From positions 1 through 34,630 of the IMG/VR virus record IMGVR_UViG_3300045284_000139: 34,630 bases of DNA; one strand, given 5' to 3'. The position numbers and the translations under genes were made by a program. Every line of letters starts with the position of its first letter. The first letter of the stretch is position 1. The notes under the pieces were generated by a model. It ran no database searches. It was not told where the DNA came from and saw only the letters and a list, made by a program, of their open reading frames with translations. Below are positions 28,319 through 34,630 of the stretch, piece after piece. The stretch is from a virus.

Positions 28319-30549
28319 TGGATGCGCTTCCCAGTTGTATCGTAAACGGGAACATCTTCAGGCTTGTCCTGGGCTGGCTTTGGTCCGCGGATCGGCACAA
28401 TGATATTGTTGGGATCGTAGCCGCGCCGTTCGGCAATGCCGGTATAGGCCTTCACATGCGTCTGATATGACTCGTCCAGGCTCTTGAACCGTGAATTTAA
28501 TTCCGACATCAGCTTTGCCCTGACATCTGGATTGAGCATGGCCTGCCCGTTCAACTGCCCGATGTAGGCACCGAGCCGATCCGCGACTGACGCCGTCGCG
28601 ACGACACCCGCCGTCTCGCTCTCGCGCACGACGGAGTCCGGGTCCATCAGCTTCGCAAAGGCGTAAACCAGGTTGAGATCGGCGGCCCGCGTGGGTCTGG
28701 TCGCCGCATCCTTGGCTGACTCCAGCATGGGAACGACGATGCGGTATGCCTTGACCGGCGGCGCTGAGTTGAAGTCATCGCGCAGCTTGTCCTCCTCCTG
28801 GCTCGCGAACTTGCTCTGCTCGAACGTCAGCGTGTCGCCCGACTGCTTGGCCGCGTCTTGTCGCGTCTGCTGCCTTTCCGCGAGGTCGCGTTCGTATCTC
28901 TTCTGTTCTGCGTCTGCCCGGCTCTGGGCTTCCGCTTGCCGTTGCGCCACGTCGCGCTCGTTGCGGGCATTCTCAGCCGCGGCCCTGCGCTGCTCCGCTT
29001 CCACCGTAGCCGCTTGCCCACGCTGAAACTGCCGGTCGCTCTGCTGCTGCTTCCACACCTCCACTTTGGATTTGTGCTGCTCCAATATGTCCGACCGCTG
29101 CGCCTGCAACAGCCTGTTGGCCTCGGCTGCGGCCTGCTCGGGGTGACCGCTAAGGACAAGGCTCTGGAGCCGAATGCTGTCGGCCTGAGTGAGCGTCGGC
29201 CTGTCCGGCAATACGGGGACCGGCGGCGGCATAATATCCAAGGGCACGGCGCTGGGAGCCATGGGTGGCGTATTCGGTCCCGGTGCGGTCTGCGGCTGCA
29301 CGATGCCAGGGCCACCCGGACCCGTCTGCATGAACGCGGGCGTCGGCGCATTGGGATCGACTCCCGTGCCGCCCGGCATGACGGCTGCTCCCTGCGGCGG
29401 CCCTGTCGGGATCACGGGAAACGGCACAGAGCCCGGCGGCGCAGCCACGGGCGGGCGTGCAGGGAACGGCAGCCCGATACGCGGCAGAACCACCTCTCCC
29501 GTGCCGTCCCCCTGCGCCACCGGCACACCTTCCGGCGCGGGGCCTTGCGGCGTTGCCCGCGGACCCAGCCCTGGCCGTGGCAGCGGCCCCGGCGGCGCTA
29601 CAGGCACCGCGTCGGGGTCTGGACCGACACCGGGCACCGGAGCCGTCGCTGGATCCACCGGCCTCTGTTGCGGCAGCAGGGCGCGCGTGTTGGCAACACG
29701 GTTTGCGAAGCCATGCCCGCCTGTCGGATTTGCAGGCGTGTACCCCGCCGGCCGGAAGAAATGCATCATGGCCGCGTTCGCTTCCTCTGGCGTCGTGGCC
29801 CGCTTCAGCAGCGCATAGGCGCGCTGGGCGCCCATGTCGCCGCCCTGCATCTCCGACATGAGGAAGTCGATCTGCACCTGCGGGTCGGTCGCCGGCTTTG
29901 GTCCGCCCGGTTGCGCCGCCGCGAAGTTCCGCAGGGCCGTCTGCCGGTCGAGGCGCCATTGCGCCATGCCGAAGGCCGACCCGCCGTCGCCCGTGTTGTT
30001 GGCGGGATTGAACCCGCTTTCCTGATAGAGGTTGCCCGCGACCGTTGCCGCAGCGAGTGGCGACAAGCCATGCTGTGCCATGAGATAGCTGACGATTGGG
30101 GCGCCCGCCGTCTTGAGGTCCGGCCCCGGCTGCGGCGTGCCTGTCGTCGGCGTTCCGTTCGGCCCCATCAGCGGCGGGTTCGGCCCTGCGGCGTTGAAGC
30201 CCGGCGCTGGCCCATTTGGCCCGTACTGACTCGCAAGCAACTGCAGTTGCTTCTCCTTGCGCAGCGCCTCGGCCCGTTTGTCGTCGTACTCCTGCGCCCG
30301 CAACCCGATCTCGGCGCGCTTGAGCCGATCCTGCTCGGCCGCATTCGCCGCCTGAACATTCATGCTGTTGCCCATCATCAGCCCCGGCCCGATGCCGGCC
30401 ATGGTCGGCTGCCCGGTGGCCGCCGCCTGGCCGAACCCGCCGGCAAGGCCGAAGCCGAGGTTGCCGATGTTCTGCAGGACCTGCGCCCACGTCGGCCCGG
30501 TGTCCTGCTGCTGGAGCAGGGCCAGATAGGGGTTCTGGGTATCAGGCAT
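28315..30549 (-). CDS. Virion-associated lysozyme (tail lysozyme domain)
   Basis: 744 residues. A Gly/Ala-rich N-terminus and coiled coil precede, at ~148-275, a phage tail lysozyme domain: 'APIVSYLMAQHGLSPLAAATVAGNLYQESGFNPANNTGDGGSAFGMAQWR', with the catalytic Glu in QESGFN. A long Pro/Gly linker (~290-440) is followed by a highly charged coiled coil (~470-590) and a helical C-terminal part. It would cut peptidoglycan locally for DNA entry. ATGA coupling joins it to the ejection-type gene. Confidence 0.8.
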   Translation of the reverse strand: MPDTQNPYLALLQQQDTGPTWAQVLQNIGNLGFGLAGGFGQAAATGQPTMAGIGPGLMMGNSMNVQAANAAEQDRLKRAEIGLRAQEYDDKRAEALRKEKQLQLLASQYGPNGPAPGFNAAGPNPPLMGPNGTPTTGTPQPGPDLKTAGAPIVSYLMAQHGLSPLAAATVAGNLYQESGFNPANNTGDGGSAFGMAQWRLDRQTALRNFAAAQPGGPKPATDPQVQIDFLMSEMQGGDMGAQRAYALLKRATTPEEANAAMMHFFRPAGYTPANPTGGHGFANRVANTRALLPQQRPVDPATAPVPGVGPDPDAVPVAPPGPLPRPGLGPRATPQGPAPEGVPVAQGDGTGEVVLPRIGLPFPARPPVAAPPGSVPFPVIPTGPPQGAAVMPGGTGVDPNAPTPAFMQTGPGGPGIVQPQTAPGPNTPPMAPSAVPLDIMPPPVPVLPDRPTLTQADSIRLQSLVLSGHPEQAAAEANRLLQAQRSDILEQHKSKVEVWKQQQSDRQFQRGQAATVEAEQRRAAAENARNERDVAQRQAEAQSRADAEQKRYERDLAERQQTRQDAAKQSGDTLTFEQSKFASQEEDKLRDDFNSAPPVKAYRIVVPMLESAKDAATRPTRAADLNLVYAFAKLMDPDSVVRESETAGVVATASVADRLGAYIGQLNGQAMLNPDVRAKLMSELNSRFKSLDESYQTHVKAYTGIAERRGYDPNNIIVPIRGPKPAQDKPEDVPVYDTTGKRIQ

Positions 30550-30552
30550 GAC

Positions 30553-31311
30553 CTATCTCCTCACCCGGCCCCCGAAGAAGTCGCGCTTACCCCGTGTTTC
30601 CCAGCCGGGCACATACCCCGGAGGCGGCGCACCCTGCGTTTCCCAGCCGGGCATGTACCCCGGAGCCGGCGCACCGTTGTACTGATCAGTGGGCACGATG
30701 CGGCCGGGAACGGATGGCACGAACGTCTCCGAGGGCCGCACTACGCTATTGGGGTCATACAGCGGCATCTCCGAGGGCCGCACTACGCTATTGGGGTCAT
30801 ACAGCGGCATCTCCGAGGGCCGCACTACGCTGTACTGGTCGCTTGGCACGATGCGGCCGGGAACGGACGGCACGAACGTCTCCGGCCCCTGCTCGCCAAC
30901 GGTGTAGTATTTCCCCGGCGTGACCGGGCCGCCGTCAGCCCGCGCGCCGCCATAGTTCGACCAGCCCGCGATCTCGCTGTCGATCGACGGCCCCGCCGTC
31001 ACCCTGTTGAGCGCCGCATAGTCGGACGGCGAGGCCATGTTCGACCACTGCGCGATCTCGGCGTCGCTCGCAGCCGTCCGGGCGTTGAGGTCCGGCCCCT
31101 TGCCGAGCTGCCCCGCCAGCGCGCCGAGGCCCTGCCCCGCGCCGGCAATGCCCTGGCCGAGGTTGAAGCCCGGAGACTGCGGCAGGGCACCCATGCCGCC
31201 GCCGCCGCCGCCGCCGCCGCCCATCAGCGCAGGCGGCTTGAAGGCTTGCCGCGCCATCTCGGCCAACTGGGCGGGCGTGTACTGGGTGATCGGCAGGTTA
31301 AATCCGGCCAT
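30553..31311 (-). CDS. Repeat-rich virion-module protein
   Basis: 252 residues. A helical start (YTPAQLAEMARQAFKPPALM) is followed by a run of nine Gly, then 'DGGPVTPGKYYTVGEQGPETFVPSVPGRIVP', a motif like that in C-termini of tape-measure-type and other virion proteins. After it come a 14-residue tandem repeat (SVVRPSEMPLYDPN) and a second 14-residue repeat (GAP.PGY.PGWETQ). Overlaps the PP-loop gene by 14 nt. The role is unknown; an adhesive or flexible structural part is plausible. Confidence 0.6.
   Translation of the reverse strand: MAGFNLPITQYTPAQLAEMARQAFKPPALMGGGGGGGGGMGALPQSPGFNLGQGIAGAGQGLGALAGQLGKGPDLNARTAASDAEIAQWSNMASPSDYAALNRVTAGPSIDSEIAGWSNYGGARADGGPVTPGKYYTVGEQGPETFVPSVPGRIVPSDQYSVVRPSEMPLYDPNSVVRPSEMPLYDPNSVVRPSETFVPSVPGRIVPTDQYNGAPAPGYMPGWETQGAPPPGYVPGWETRGKRDFFGGRVRR
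30597..30884. repeat. Nested 42-bp tandem repeats
   Basis: Three repeat sets lie in one gene. A 42-bp unit starting TTTCCCAGCCGGGCA is duplicated at 30597 and 30639. A 42-bp unit (30727-30768, 30769-30810, plus 21 bp of a third) is nearly exact. A 39-bp segment containing GCACGATGCGGCCGGGAACG recurs at 30693 and 30846, bracketing the tandem array. All keep the reading frame. They are coding repeats, not CRISPR: no spacers. Confidence 0.85.
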
Positions 31312-32035
31312 CGCTCATCTCCTTCGTCAGCGTCTGCCAGTGCGGCACGACCTCGGCCGCAACCAGCGCAAGGCGTGCCTGGTATTTTTCATAAAGATCG
31401 GGATGGTAGCGGCTCAGATAGGCCGCCCGTCCCTCGGACCACCAGGCGGTGCAAGTCGAACACTCTGGCGCATTCACCTGATGCTCATAGACTCGGCAGA
31501 TCGGCGCATCGACGGCGCGCAGGTATTCGAAGACCTCGTCGTGCGACCAGCCCTCGAGCGGCAGCCACAGCTCGTAGCCCAGGCTGGTGTCGCCGCTATA
31601 GGCCGGCAGGCGCGGCAGGTCGGCCCGCTTGGTCCCCCGGATCGCCAGCGTCACCTTGTCCTCCAGCATTCGCTGGTGCATTGGCAGGATCAGGTTCGCG
31701 GCGCAGCAATCCATGCGATCGACAATGCGTTGCCCACTCATCCCCATGGCCATTCCGGCCTGCGTGCTGCTCGTCGGCACGAGGTCTGACGGCAGGCCCG
31801 CCACCTCTGACCACGCCGCTGCGTTGGTCTCGATCCGCCGGAAGTCGGGCACCATGCCGGCCACCCGGTCGACGATCTCGCGCACCTCGGGCAGCAGGTC
31901 GCCGGCATCGACGTGGTACAGCGTGAGCCTGTCCCAGTACGGGCGCAGCAGATAGACCAGCGACAGGCTGTCCTTGCCACCGCTGAACTGCAGCGCGCCG
32001 CGCTCGTGTCTGTCGAAGGGCGTGCCCGTGGTCAT
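31298..32035 (-). CDS. PP-loop (PAPS/APS-reductase-like) protein with Fe-S signature
   Basis: 245 residues. The PP-loop 'LQFSGGKDSLS' (residues ~16-26) binds ATP or an adenylyl nucleotide in the PAPS-reductase superfamily. A Cys-Cys pair (MDCCAAN) and a C-x-x-C (ECSTCT) are separated by exactly 80 residues, the CC-X80-CXXC pattern known to ligate [4Fe-4S] in assimilatory APS reductases. The catalytic C-terminal ECG(L/I)H of those enzymes is missing. It is in the late virion operon (ATGA upstream overlap). A role in sulfur metabolism or in a nucleic-acid modification is possible; substrate unknown. Confidence 0.8.
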   Translation of the reverse strand: MTTGTPFDRHERGALQFSGGKDSLSLVYLLRPYWDRLTLYHVDAGDLLPEVREIVDRVAGMVPDFRRIETNAAAWSEVAGLPSDLVPTSSTQAGMAMGMSGQRIVDRMDCCAANLILPMHQRMLEDKVTLAIRGTKRADLPRLPAYSGDTSLGYELWLPLEGWSHDEVFEYLRAVDAPICRVYEHQVNAPECSTCTAWWSEGRAAYLSRYHPDLYEKYQARLALVAAEVVPHWQTLTKEMSDGRI

Positions 32036-32922
32036 ACGAACATCGCCGCAATGCTCGCCGCCGTGCCGACGCCGCCCATGATCGTGCTGGCGGTGGCCGC
32101 GCCCGGATTGCTGGCGCTCTGCCCGGTGCCGGTGGTGGTGCCGCTGGTGTTGCTGCTGCCCGATGTAAAGCCGCCGGGGTAGGCCGCCTGAAGGCGCTGG
32201 GCGAGGCCGGTCAGGAAATCCAGCCCGCCGGTCTGGCCGTAGTTGTAGCGCTGCACCTGCTCGTCGGTGAGCTTCTGCTGATAGGCGTCCTGCATGCTGC
32301 CGGCCTGCGCGCCCATGGCGAGGCGCTGGGCATCCATGTTCTGGAACTGCGGCAGCATGCCCTGCGTCGAGAGCTGACGGTTCCGCTCGTCGCTGTAGGC
32401 CTGCGCACCGGCTTTGACCGTGGAGTCGGTCGCAGCGCGGTCGAAGTTGGTCGTCGCGGTCTGCAGCGCAGTCTGCCCGAGGCCCGCGCCTGGCCGACCG
32501 GAGCCGGCAAACGTGCTTTGCAGGGCCGGAATGACGCTGTTCGTGAAGTTCTCGGTGGCAGGCCGGAGGCTCGCCGCGAGCGCGTCCTGGAAGTACGGGT
32601 TTTTGTCGACGTTGAGGTAATCGCCATTCAGCGTGCTGTTCACCAGCCCTGTATTCGCCGCAGCAAACGGGTTTTGATAGTTCGCCATGCCGGATAGGGC
32701 CGCATTGGTCGCGTCCGAGGGCGCCGCCGTATAGCTGCCAGGGTACAGGCCCGGAGGCCCCTGGTTGATGTAGGACGCGATGCCCCCCGCACCTGGGTCG
32801 CTGCTCCCGATGATCTGCTTCAGGAACGGGTCGAGGAATTGCGACGGGCCGGTCGACGACGACCCCGACTGTGTTGATTGCGTCTTCTGCGTCTGCTCCG
32901 CAGGTGTTGGTCCACTGCCCAT
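32032..32922 (-). CDS. Virion-module protein, Gly/Ser/Thr-rich
   Basis: 296 residues from ATG 32922. The N-terminus is Gln/Ser/Thr-rich (QTQKTQSTQSGSSSTGPSQFLDPFL), the middle has helical repeats (NPFAAANTGL..., TALQTATTNFDRAATDSTVKAGAQAYSDERNRQLSTQGML) and the C-terminus is low-complexity Ser/Thr/Gly with a hydrophobic end (GGVGTAASIAAMFV). Similar helical, Gln-rich proteins precede ejection genes in podoviruses, so a DNA-ejection or internal role is possible. TAATG coupling upstream, ATGA to the PP-loop gene downstream. Confidence 0.6.
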   Translation of the reverse strand: MGSGPTPAEQTQKTQSTQSGSSSTGPSQFLDPFLKQIIGSSDPGAGGIASYINQGPPGLYPGSYTAAPSDATNAALSGMANYQNPFAAANTGLVNSTLNGDYLNVDKNPYFQDALAASLRPATENFTNSVIPALQSTFAGSGRPGAGLGQTALQTATTNFDRAATDSTVKAGAQAYSDERNRQLSTQGMLPQFQNMDAQRLAMGAQAGSMQDAYQQKLTDEQVQRYNYGQTGGLDFLTGLAQRLQAAYPGGFTSGSSNTSGTTTGTGQSASNPGAATASTIMGGVGTAASIAAMFV

Positions 32923-33344
32923 TATAGCCTCCGAGCCCACACGGGGCGTCCGTCCATCTCGATCTGCTCGCCGCCCATGGCCGCCACGACGCGCCGCCAG
33001 CCGGCACGACTCGGCATGCCCCAGATTGCGACGCAACCAAGTGACCGCGCCCAAGGTTCGATCTTTTCCATGAACACGCCGGCCCACTCGGCCATGCGGG
33101 TCCCGCCCACCAACCAGATCCGGCATCCTTTGCGCGGCTCGATCAGCGTGATCTGGGTGGCGGCGGCGGCGATGTACTGAGTGCCGTCCAACACAAGCCA
33201 AGCTTGGGCATGACCGCTTTCGACCAGCCCCCGCACGGTGGCTTCATCCCCGCCGTTGGTGCGCCGGGCTGCGCGCTCGAGGAACGGCCAAATTTTTGGC
33301 CAAAAGAGCGCAAGGTCGCCAGGATGGACGCCAACAACCGTCAT
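32922..33344 (-). CDS. GNAT-like phage protein
   Basis: 140 residues. The order 'LALFWPKIWPFLERAARRTNG', 'VRGLVESGHAQAWLVLDG', 'AAAATQITLIEPRKGCRIWLVGGTRMAEW', 'EPWARSLGCVAIWGMPSRAGWRRVVAAMGG' looks like a compact acyltransferase (GNAT) fold, as in small phage proteins beside virion genes. The canonical acetyl-CoA loop (Q/R-x-x-G-x-G/A) is not clear. An ATGA junction precedes it (33344), with a small minus-strand frame (33341-33430). Function unknown. Confidence 0.6.
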   Translation of the reverse strand: MTVVGVHPGDLALFWPKIWPFLERAARRTNGGDEATVRGLVESGHAQAWLVLDGTQYIAAAATQITLIEPRKGCRIWLVGGTRMAEWAGVFMEKIEPWARSLGCVAIWGMPSRAGWRRVVAAMGGEQIEMDGRPVWARRL

Positions 33345-33430
33345 CCCGTTTGGCCTTTTAGTTCGTGGTTATTGAAGGCATAAAAGGCGAGCCGGGCCGC
33401 GCTCGCAACGCGGACACCGGCTCTAACCAC
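33341..33430 (-). other. Possible tiny gene or gene remnant (…FYAFNNHELKG)
   Basis: The frame that ends in an ATGA overlap with the GNAT-like start encodes 'ARLAFYAFNNHELKGQTG'. From a GTG at 33430 it would be 29 residues, with no good ribosome site. The coupling style matches every real junction nearby, and the peptide has a normal composition. It may be the tail of a gene displaced or cut by the HNH C insertion upstream. Confidence 0.35.
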
Positions 33431-33451
33431 CTTCGCGAAAGGACCGCGAAC

Positions 33452-33943
33452 ATGGCTAACGCCACCCCTAAACGCTTTCAGTGCCCGGATCACTGGTCGC
33501 TGGGCAAGCGACTGACCTACTACACCGACCGAAGCGGCGGCCCCGACGCTTGCTGGCCGTGGACCGGCCATAAAACTCCCAGAGGGTACGGCGGCCTTCA
33601 ATGGAAGGGCAAACCGTGGCGAGCGCATCGCTTGGCGTGGATCGAAGCCAACGGCCCGATCCCGCCGGATAAGCCGCATATCCTGCACGACTGCGACCAC
33701 CCGCCGTGCTGCAACCCGGCTCATCTGTTCTGCGACACGCATGCCGCCAACATGGCCGATAAGATGAGAAAGGGTCGCGCGCCCCATGGGGAAACCAACG
33801 TCATCGCCAAACTGACCGAGGCGGACGTGCGGGCTATACGGGCGGCGGCGGGGACGCATCGCGACATCGCCAAGCGTTTCGGCATTGACCATACGCACGT
33901 CGGAGACATCAAACGCAGAGAAAGATGGCGTCATTTGCTCTAG
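33452..33943 (+). CDS. HNH endonuclease C (homing-type), antisense to late operon
   Basis: 163 residues from ATG 33452 with AAAGGA upstream. HNH core: 'CWPWTGHKTPRGYGGL', 'AHRLAWIEANGPIPPDKPHILHDCD', 'CCNPAHLFCDTHAANMADKMRKGR'; C-terminal HTH-like tail 'LTEADVRAIRAAAGTHRDIAKRFGIDHTHVGDIKRRERW'. It is inserted on the opposite strand between late genes; its stop overlaps the stop of the 84-aa gene by 4 nt. Of the same build as HNH A and B, implying repeated colonisation by one nuclease lineage. Confidence 0.9.
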   Translation: MANATPKRFQCPDHWSLGKRLTYYTDRSGGPDACWPWTGHKTPRGYGGLQWKGKPWRAHRLAWIEANGPIPPDKPHILHDCDHPPCCNPAHLFCDTHAANMADKMRKGRAPHGETNVIAKLTEADVRAIRAAAGTHRDIAKRFGIDHTHVGDIKRRERWRHLL

Positions 33944-34194
33944 CCTATCCTCCAGGCCGTGCCGTCTGACCGCACGGGAACGTGGTTCGTGCCGCCGCCC
34001 GCGACCACGCTGTTGAAGGTGGTTACGGTCGCATCGGAGACGATGGCCCTCGCCCCCACGCCCGCATCCGTCGCCGGGATCAGGCTGGCCACCGCCACAG
34101 GCGTCGTCGCCATGTTGAAATGCTGGATGAGGCGGTTCACCCGCTCCACCAGGGAGCGCGTATCAGCGGTGGTCGAAAGGGCTGGGAGGCTCAT
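33940..34194 (-). CDS. Small virion-module protein
   Basis: 84 residues. An N-terminal helix (DTRSLVERVNRLIQHFN) is followed by a beta-rich part ending 'NHVPVRSDGTAWRIG', an ending common in small phage proteins next to virion genes. The start at 34194 is in an ATGA overlap with the upstream virion gene. Likely a virion or assembly component. Convergent with HNH C. Confidence 0.65.
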   Translation of the reverse strand: MSLPALSTTADTRSLVERVNRLIQHFNMATTPVAVASLIPATDAGVGARAIVSDATVTTFNSVVAGGGTNHVPVRSDGTAWRIG

Positions 34195-34630
34195 TGGTAA
34201 CCAGCCGGGCGCACGTCCAAATCATCAATTCCGGTTGCGTGCCGCCATGTTGAGCCGGCTGGAATGACGGCTCTAATTCTGTGGTAGCGTCCCGTGACAT
34301 AAAGAGGTGCCATACCTGCCGCCGTCAGCCCGACCGGCGCGCTATAAGAAATTGCACCTTGCTGTGTCTCACGCGAGGCGATGGCAATGGTCGGCGCACC
34401 ACCGTCAATGAGCGGGCGGCACGACCTCACCACTGATCTGGTGCCCTTCCCCGGATTAAATTCGGCGGTCTCGAGCGCCGCCTGCATGGCGGGACCGCTG
34501 AAAGCGCCGCTCTTGTGGCTCGTGTCGAAGCCGAACAACTGCAGCGACACCACGCCCGTCCAGAACGTGCTGTCGAGCGAATAGGGCAGCGTGTCGAGGT
34601 TGCCGAAGGCGTCGAGCTGCTCGAGGTTGT
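34191..34630 (-). CDS. Virion protein ('NLDTLPYSLDS' type), 5' end cut by window
   Basis: The frame is open to the right edge and shows 146 codons. It begins 'NLEQLDAFGNLDTLPYSLDS', followed by 'TFWTGVVSLQLFGFDTSHKSG', 'ALETAEFNPGKGTRSVVRSCRPLIDG' and 'YVTGRYHRIRAVIPAGSTWRHATGIDDLDVRPAG'. This set is typical of the head-stabilisation or tail-hub-type protein encoded after the capsid gene in podovirus-like phages. An internal GTG at 34553 is not the real start. The exact virion role is inferred. Confidence 0.7.
   Translation of the reverse strand, partial: NLEQLDAFGNLDTLPYSLDSTFWTGVVSLQLFGFDTSHKSGAFSGPAMQAALETAEFNPGKGTRSVVRSCRPLIDGGAPTIAIASRETQQGAISYSAPVGLTAAGMAPLYVTGRYHRIRAVIPAGSTWRHATGIDDLDVRPAGYQ

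Noticed and set aside
30727-30831. 42-bp tandem repeats as a CRISPR array
   Set aside because: The units are contiguous without spacers and encode an in-frame 14-residue repeat.
28858-31926. 1022-codon open frame on the plus strand
   Set aside because: Arg/His-rich antisense shadow of the lysozyme and repeat genes, caused by high G+C; no domain and no ribosome site.
31298-32035. Assignment as DndC (phosphorothioation) or as a true PAPS reductase
   Set aside because: No other Dnd genes nearby, and the catalytic ECG(L/I)H of sulfonucleotide reductases is absent; only superfamily and Fe-S signature are supported.
1-34630. tRNA genes, rRNA, insertion sequences
   Set aside because: Looked for T-loop-type motifs and transposase patterns by eye and found none that held up; small RNAs cannot be excluded.

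Overview
The window is almost certainly most of a tailed-phage (or prophage) genome. It is G+C-rich and densely packed, and its protein families (large P22-like portal, PDNSLP-type low-complexity protein, 'NLDTLPYSLDS' virion protein) suggest an alphaproteobacterial host, probably in the Hyphomicrobiales; the host is an inference. Portal, terminase, scaffold and virion lysozyme genes are present, while tape-measure, tail-tube and sheath genes are not seen. This points to a short-tailed (podovirus-like) virion.

Layout. (1) Positions 1-11.8 kb, minus strand: late packaging and head genes. In transcription order these are a ParB-like/DNA methyltransferase fusion, TerS, TerL, four tiny genes, a glycosyltransferase-like protein, a small protein, the portal, a large fibre-like protein, three small genes and a scaffold cut by the left edge. 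(2) 11.8-15.6 kb, minus strand (with one lone plus-strand gene at 11.86 kb): an early operon starting at a Cro-like gene. It holds a VRR-NUC nuclease and a probable replication initiator whose coding sequence contains origin-like iterons. (3) 15.60-15.68 kb: a cI/cro-like switch with divergent promoters whose -35 boxes abut. (4) 15.7-20.8 kb, plus strand: the repressor, then an operator-overlapped promoter and a second early operon. That operon has many tiny genes, then ERF annealase, a RecT/ERF-neighbourhood protein and NinB. (5) 20.8-22.5 kb: a lower-G+C spacer, an HNH endonuclease, a Gly/Pro-rich protein, a membrane protein and a LuxR-type HTH protein. (6) 34.6-22.5 kb, minus strand: the second half of the late operon. 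It runs from a virion protein cut by the right edge, through a GNAT-like protein, a PP-loop (PAPS-reductase-like) Fe-S enzyme, virion lysozyme, an ejection-type protein and a tail-collar fibre, to a lysis cassette. The lysis cassette has two small membrane proteins, an HNH gene, an M15 peptidase and a secreted glycoside hydrolase.

Both window edges cut minus-strand head genes: scaffold on the left, a post-capsid virion gene on the right. A major capsid gene is missing. The simplest reading is a circularly permuted genome whose join, with the capsid gene, lies just outside the window. No integrase is visible, although the switch region looks temperate. Genes are linked almost throughout by 1, 4 or 8 nt overlaps, implying translational coupling.

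The most interesting signals are iterons inside the replication gene, a twin 19-bp palindrome each followed by a hairpin, a CC-X80-CXXC Fe-S signature in the PP-loop protein, a recurring GATGGCTRA gene junction in the packaging module, and several tiny genes (18-53 codons).
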